From assembly GCA_021782675.1 (NCBI GenBank), contig JAJXUS010000068.1, positions 1-8,551 of the forward strand: a stretch of 8,551 bases of DNA, in the 5' to 3' direction. This DNA comes from Acidobacteriota bacterium (GTDB lineage: Bacteria; Acidobacteriota; Terriglobia; Terriglobales; Acidobacteriaceae). Shown piece by piece: positions 6,201 through 8,551 of the stretch; within the stretch, counting starts at the first letter, position 1, and every line of letters begins with the position of its first letter. The notes beneath the pieces were generated by a model. It saw only the letters and a list, made by a program, of their open reading frames with translations. It had not been told where the DNA came from and did not search any database. The position numbers and the translations under genes were made by a program.

Positions 6201-7121
6201 ATGGTTAACTCTATGACGCCTGGAAATTCTCGTGGTACGACCCTTCGCGTCTCTCGCGTTCGCAGGTGGCTGCGCGCGGCCGCCGCTCTCTGTTTCTCTG
6301 GCGTTGCAGCAGCGCTTCCTCTCTCGGCCGCATCGCTCTCGCCCGCTAATCAGGCGGCCAAAAAGATCGTGCAGACGGTCATCAATAATGAGATTGCGGC
6401 CAACAACAACGATCACGTCAAGTGGATGTACCGCGACGCCTATAAATCGCCGGACAAGAATGTTGTCAAGCTGAAGGTCGAGACAAACGACGGCACGCTC
6501 GCCAAACGTATCCTGATCGACGGCCATCCCCTGGATGCGCGGCAGCAGCAGCAGGATGACGCCAGCATGCAGAAGGTGATCGACGACCCTTCCGTCCGCG
6601 CCCAGCAGCGCAAGAACAGCGCGCATGACGATGCCCAGGCTCTGGCGCTGATGAAGATGCTGCCGGACGGTTTTCTGTGGACCGAAACCGGCGACAGCGG
6701 CGGCACCATTCAACTCAGCTTCAAGCCCAACCCGGCTTTTGACCCGCCCACCTATGCGTCGCGCGTGTTCGCCGCCATGGCCGGCACCATGACCGTTAAC
6801 AAGCAGCAGATGCGGCTGGAGGACCTGAGCGGCAAGCTCATCCGGCCCGTCGAGTTTGGCTGGGGTCTGTTCGGCAAGATCCAGTCCGGCGGCACCTTTC
6901 ACATCATCCGCACCCAGGTCGCGCCCGGGGAGTGGGAGATTACCCAGACCCACGTCCACATTCAGGGCCACATTCTGTTCTTCAAAAGCATCAGCCAGCA
7001 GGAAGACGAAATCACCAGCGGCTACGTCCACACCCCGCACGGCCTCACGCTGCAGCAGGCCTACACCATGCTGCAGAAGGGCAAGGTGGCGCAGTTGGTA
7101 GAGGCGGCAGAAAAGAAGTAA
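6201..7121 (+). CDS. secreted protein of unknown function (acidobacterial type)
   Basis: The 306-residue product starts with a basic region (RVRRWLRAA, 18-26), a hydrophobic core, and an ALPLSAAS cleavage-like site near residue 45, so it is probably exported. No lipobox is evident. The mature part begins with a helical segment (49-75) and KWMYRDAYKS, has a Gln/Asp-rich charged helix (112-152) ending MKMLPDGFLW, then beta-strand-rich sequence: TIQLSFKPNPAFDPP (169-183), VFAAMAGTMTVNKQQMRLEDLSGKLIRPVEFGWGLFGKIQSGGTF-type strands (189-233), and APGEWEITQTHVHIQGHILFFKSI (241-264). The alternating strands recall lipoprotein-carrier-like (LolA/LolB-type) folds, and I recall similar uncharacterised proteins from Acidobacteria. 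Both points are unproven. An in-frame ATG at 6213 is an equally good start, since neither has a clear Shine-Dalgarno. The frame is open far upstream, but that part is antisense to the TspO-like gene and not protein-like. Confidence 0.8.
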   Translation: MVNSMTPGNSRGTTLRVSRVRRWLRAAAALCFSGVAAALPLSAASLSPANQAAKKIVQTVINNEIAANNNDHVKWMYRDAYKSPDKNVVKLKVETNDGTLAKRILIDGHPLDARQQQQDDASMQKVIDDPSVRAQQRKNSAHDDAQALALMKMLPDGFLWTETGDSGGTIQLSFKPNPAFDPPTYASRVFAAMAGTMTVNKQQMRLEDLSGKLIRPVEFGWGLFGKIQSGGTFHIIRTQVAPGEWEITQTHVHIQGHILFFKSISQQEDEITSGYVHTPHGLTLQQAYTMLQKGKVAQLVEAAEKK

Positions 7122-7138
7122 GTCGCGCTCCGGAATTT

Positions 7139-7175
7139 GCAGCGGGTTGCTTAATCCGTGGGACGGAGTCGCTGC
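7139..7175 (+). terminator. possible terminator structure of the secreted-protein gene
   Basis: An outer GCAGCG/CGCTGC stem (7139-7144 with 7170-7175) encloses an inner TCCGT-GGG-ACGGA hairpin (7155-7167), starting 17 bases after the stop codon. It is followed by CTCTTTAT, only a weak T-run. Intrinsic termination is plausible but not clear. Confidence 0.35.
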
Positions 7176-7215
7176 CTCTTTATCGCATTTTCACGGTTGC
7201 TGTAGAGTATGGTTC

Positions 7216-7292
7216 GTCATTCTGAGCGAAGCGAAGAATCCGGATATTGGCTTTTTGCTGCAATATAGAGATCCTTCGCTACGCTGGATGAC
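7216..7292. repeat. head-to-head pair of the dispersed repeat, forming a long hairpin
   Basis: The left copy (7216-7250, +) has GTCATTCT, core GAGCGAAGCGA, and AGAATCCGGATATTGG. The right copy (7268-7292) read on the minus strand has GTCATCCA, GCGTAGCGA, and AGGATCTC. The two pair imperfectly over most of their length, and the pairing continues through ATATTG (7244-7249) with CAATAT (7261-7266), leaving a short loop with TTTTT. The position between convergent genes suits a bidirectional terminator or mRNA 3'-end stabiliser. Confidence 0.75.
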
Positions 7293-7362
7293 ATTCGGAG
7301 GTGCACCTGCGCTTTATACCAACGAGAAAAATGCTTTAGAAACTCGTTTAGGAGGAGCACTC

Positions 7363-7416
7363 TACAAACATTATCAATGTATAGTCGAAAATTCGTATAC
7401 CTTGATAACTTTTGTA
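7363..7416. repeat. AT-rich imperfect palindrome next to the phosphoesterase stop
   Basis: Arms 7363-7383 and 7396-7416 are inverted repeats, matching at 18 of 21 positions. Matching blocks are TACAAA/TTTGTA, TTATCAA/TTGATAA and GTATA/TATAC. The centre GTCGAAAATTCG can pair further as CGAA/TTCG. The palindrome begins 5 bases after the phosphoesterase stop codon on the minus strand. It is unrelated to the GAGCGAAGCGAAG repeats. It could be a terminator-like structure, an operator, or the remnant of a mobile end; no T-run follows it. Confidence 0.65.
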
Positions 7417-7421
7417 AATGT

Positions 7422-8297
7422 CTATGCTTCTTTGCCGCGCAGCGTCATTACCGTCAGCTCCGGCCGGCAATCGAAGCGGAACGGCACACCCACCGTCCCG
7501 ATCCCGCGATTCACGTACAACTGCAGGCCATTCTGCAGCGGAAACAGCCCCTCCGGAAACATGCGCCCCAGCTTGGGCAGGTATAACGCGCCAATAAACG
7601 GCAGCCGAATCTGGCCGCCATGCGTATGGCCCGAGAGCATCAGGTCCACGCCGCCATGCTTCACCACGTGCGGGGCGTAATCCGGCTCGTGCGCCAGCAG
7701 AATCACCGGCTCCTTCGGCTGCTGCAGCCCGCGCGGCGCCGCCTTGTCCAGGTCGGGGTCCTGCATGCCAATGTCCTTCACGCCCGCGATCCATAGCCGC
7801 GCGCCGTCCCGCTCATACGGAATATGTCTGTTGGCCAGGATGGGAATGCCGTGCATCTCCAACGCATCCGTCACCATCGTGGGATCCACGTTTGCATCAT
7901 GATTGCCCAGAACGCCCCATCGGCTTTTGCACGCAATGCCCGACAGAATCTCCGCGCACGGGTAGCTGGACTTCGCCCCGAAAGCCGCCGGCATCGGCCC
8001 CTCGCTGATGTAGTCGCCCGTGAGCAGCACAACGTCCGGCTTCTGCTGGTTGATCTGGTACACCACATCCCGGATATAGCCCGGCTCGCTGTACTGGTCA
8101 AAGTGGATGTCCGAGGCCTGCACGATGCGCAAGCCGTCGAGCTGCGGCGCCAGCCGGTCCAGCGTGATGGTGCGATGGGTAATCTGCAGATGATGCCGCT
8201 CGTATTCCGCGGAGTACGTCACCAGCGCGGCAGCACTGAGTCCGCCCAGCGCCAGAAAGCGGCGGCGGGAGATGCGATTTGGGGAGGCTTGATCCAT
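7422..8297 (-). CDS. Tat-exported metallophosphoesterase (YkuE/YaeI-like)
   Basis: A 291-residue calcineurin-like phosphoesterase. It begins with a twin-arginine signal, SRRRFLALGG (10-19), followed by a short hydrophobic run (AAALV), so it should be folded with its metals before export across the inner membrane. The two-metal catalytic motifs appear in order: D-x-H in ASDIHF (D63, H65), GD in LLTGDY (D95), GNHD (131-134), the single His in LLAHEPD (H203), and GHTHGGQ (223-229). All expected metal ligands are present. This arrangement, with a Tat signal and GHTHGGQ, matches the YkuE/YaeI group, whose members are phosphodiesterases; YkuE of Bacillus subtilis is a Tat substrate located in the cell wall. 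The natural substrate is unknown. The ATG at 8297 is preceded by GAAAGAAG, an acceptable ribosome-binding site. It is transcribed divergently from folC across a 100 bp gap. Confidence 0.93.
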   Translation of the reverse strand: MDQASPNRISRRRFLALGGLSAAALVTYSAEYERHHLQITHRTITLDRLAPQLDGLRIVQASDIHFDQYSEPGYIRDVVYQINQQKPDVVLLTGDYISEGPMPAAFGAKSSYPCAEILSGIACKSRWGVLGNHDANVDPTMVTDALEMHGIPILANRHIPYERDGARLWIAGVKDIGMQDPDLDKAAPRGLQQPKEPVILLAHEPDYAPHVVKHGGVDLMLSGHTHGGQIRLPFIGALYLPKLGRMFPEGLFPLQNGLQLYVNRGIGTVGVPFRFDCRPELTVMTLRGKEA

Positions 8298-8385
8298 CTT
8301 CTTTCAGGGTACTGCATCGGCCAGGAAAGCCGCTGGCTGCAACGGATAAACAGTTCTTCGGTGGAGAGGTGCGATTCGCTCCCTC

Positions 8386-8391
8386 TACAAT
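8386..8391 (+). promoter_or_regulatory. -10 element (TACAAT) giving a leaderless folC mRNA
   Basis: TACAAT lies in TCTACAATCGA and ends 6 bases before the A of the folC ATG. A -10 box normally places the transcription start 6-8 bases downstream, which is at or next to the ATG itself. No Shine-Dalgarno could fit in such a transcript. The -35 position (8363-8368, GGAGAG) is not recognisable. Confidence 0.45.
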
Positions 8392-8397
8392 CGACGC

Positions 8398-8551
8398 ATG
8401 TCCTACGCCCAGGCCATTGACCGCTTGCACACTCTTGGACTGGAACTGGCCGCGCCGGTGAGCGGAGCGCAGCGCCGCAAATTCGATCTGCAGCAGATGC
8501 GCGCCCTGGCCGCGGCCCTCGGCCATCCCGAGCTGGCATTCCCTAGCGTTC
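8398..8551 (+). CDS. folC: folylpolyglutamate synthase / dihydrofolate synthase FolC, N-terminal part
   Basis: The window ends inside this gene after 51 codons. The visible sequence begins MSYAQAIDRLHTLGLEL, continues with KFDLQQMRALAAALGHPEL, and ends AFPSV. This matches the FolC N-terminus, where a YxxALxxLxxL helix is followed by F.L..MRALLxxLGxPxxxFP(V/S)(I/V) just before the HVAGTNGKGS P-loop, which would lie immediately beyond the edge. FolC is the cytoplasmic ATP-dependent ligase that adds glutamate to dihydropteroate and to folates. The ATG at 8398 starts precisely at the family's usual first residues. The P-loop is off the window, so the call rests on the N-terminal pattern alone. 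Confidence 0.85.
   Translation, partial: MSYAQAIDRLHTLGLELAAPVSGAQRRKFDLQQMRALAAALGHPELAFPSV

Larger units (their letters stand above)
7122..7421. other. convergent intergenic region with structured DNA
   Basis: 300 bases between two converging genes. It holds a compound hairpin (7139-7175), an inverted pair of the dispersed repeat (7216-7292), and an AT-rich palindrome (7363-7416). The stretch 7300-7420 is markedly AT-richer than its neighbours. A short open frame beginning at 7377 has an AGGAGG 21 bases upstream, but it soon runs antisense through the phosphoesterase gene, so I do not call it. Confidence 0.6.

Noticed and set aside
7377..7586. Small plus-strand gene starting at 7377
   Set aside because: It starts inside the AT-rich palindrome, the AGGAGG is 21 bases away, and most of it is antisense to the phosphoesterase active-site region.

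Overview
The window looks like ordinary chromosomal DNA from a GC-rich Gram-negative bacterium, most likely an acidobacterium (Terriglobia/Acidobacteriaceae type). The clues are an AsmA-family envelope protein, a Tat-exported phosphoesterase, weak Shine-Dalgarno sequences, a secreted protein of a type I associate with Acidobacteria, and several intergenic copies of a short repeat built on the core GAGCGAAGCGAAG, which I associate with acidobacterial genomes. The taxonomic call is inference, because there is no rRNA here.

Layout, left to right. An AsmA-family protein (102-1430, +) is followed by a tiny DUF3309-type membrane peptide (1496-1639, +), then a strong hairpin (1661-1696). Next is a roughly 390 bp gene-free stretch holding five copies of the dispersed repeat. 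The initiator gene dnaA follows on the minus strand (2086-3498), with a 412 bp gene-free leader that contains a candidate promoter but no recognisable DnaA-box cluster. Upstream of that on the minus strand lie an APC-superfamily transporter (3911-5269) and a small TspO/MBR-like five-helix membrane protein (5292-5870). These two are 22 bp apart and probably form an operon transcribed from the second gene towards the first.

A divergent 330 bp gap leads to a secreted protein of unknown function (6201-7121, +). It converges on a Tat-exported metallophosphoesterase (7422-8297, -). The 300 bp between them holds a head-to-head pair of the dispersed repeat and a separate AT-rich imperfect palindrome. 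The window ends in the first 51 codons of folC (8398-8551, +), divergent from the phosphoesterase, with a TACAAT box placed so that the mRNA would be leaderless.

The genes do not form one pathway: envelope biogenesis, replication initiation, transport, phosphoesterase and folate genes are mixed. I found no mobile element, CRISPR array, RNA gene or evident defence system. The best material for a second look is in the intergenic structure: repeat copies with apparent compensatory base changes, the AT-rich palindrome, and the leaderless folC start. The APC/TspO-like pair is also of interest.
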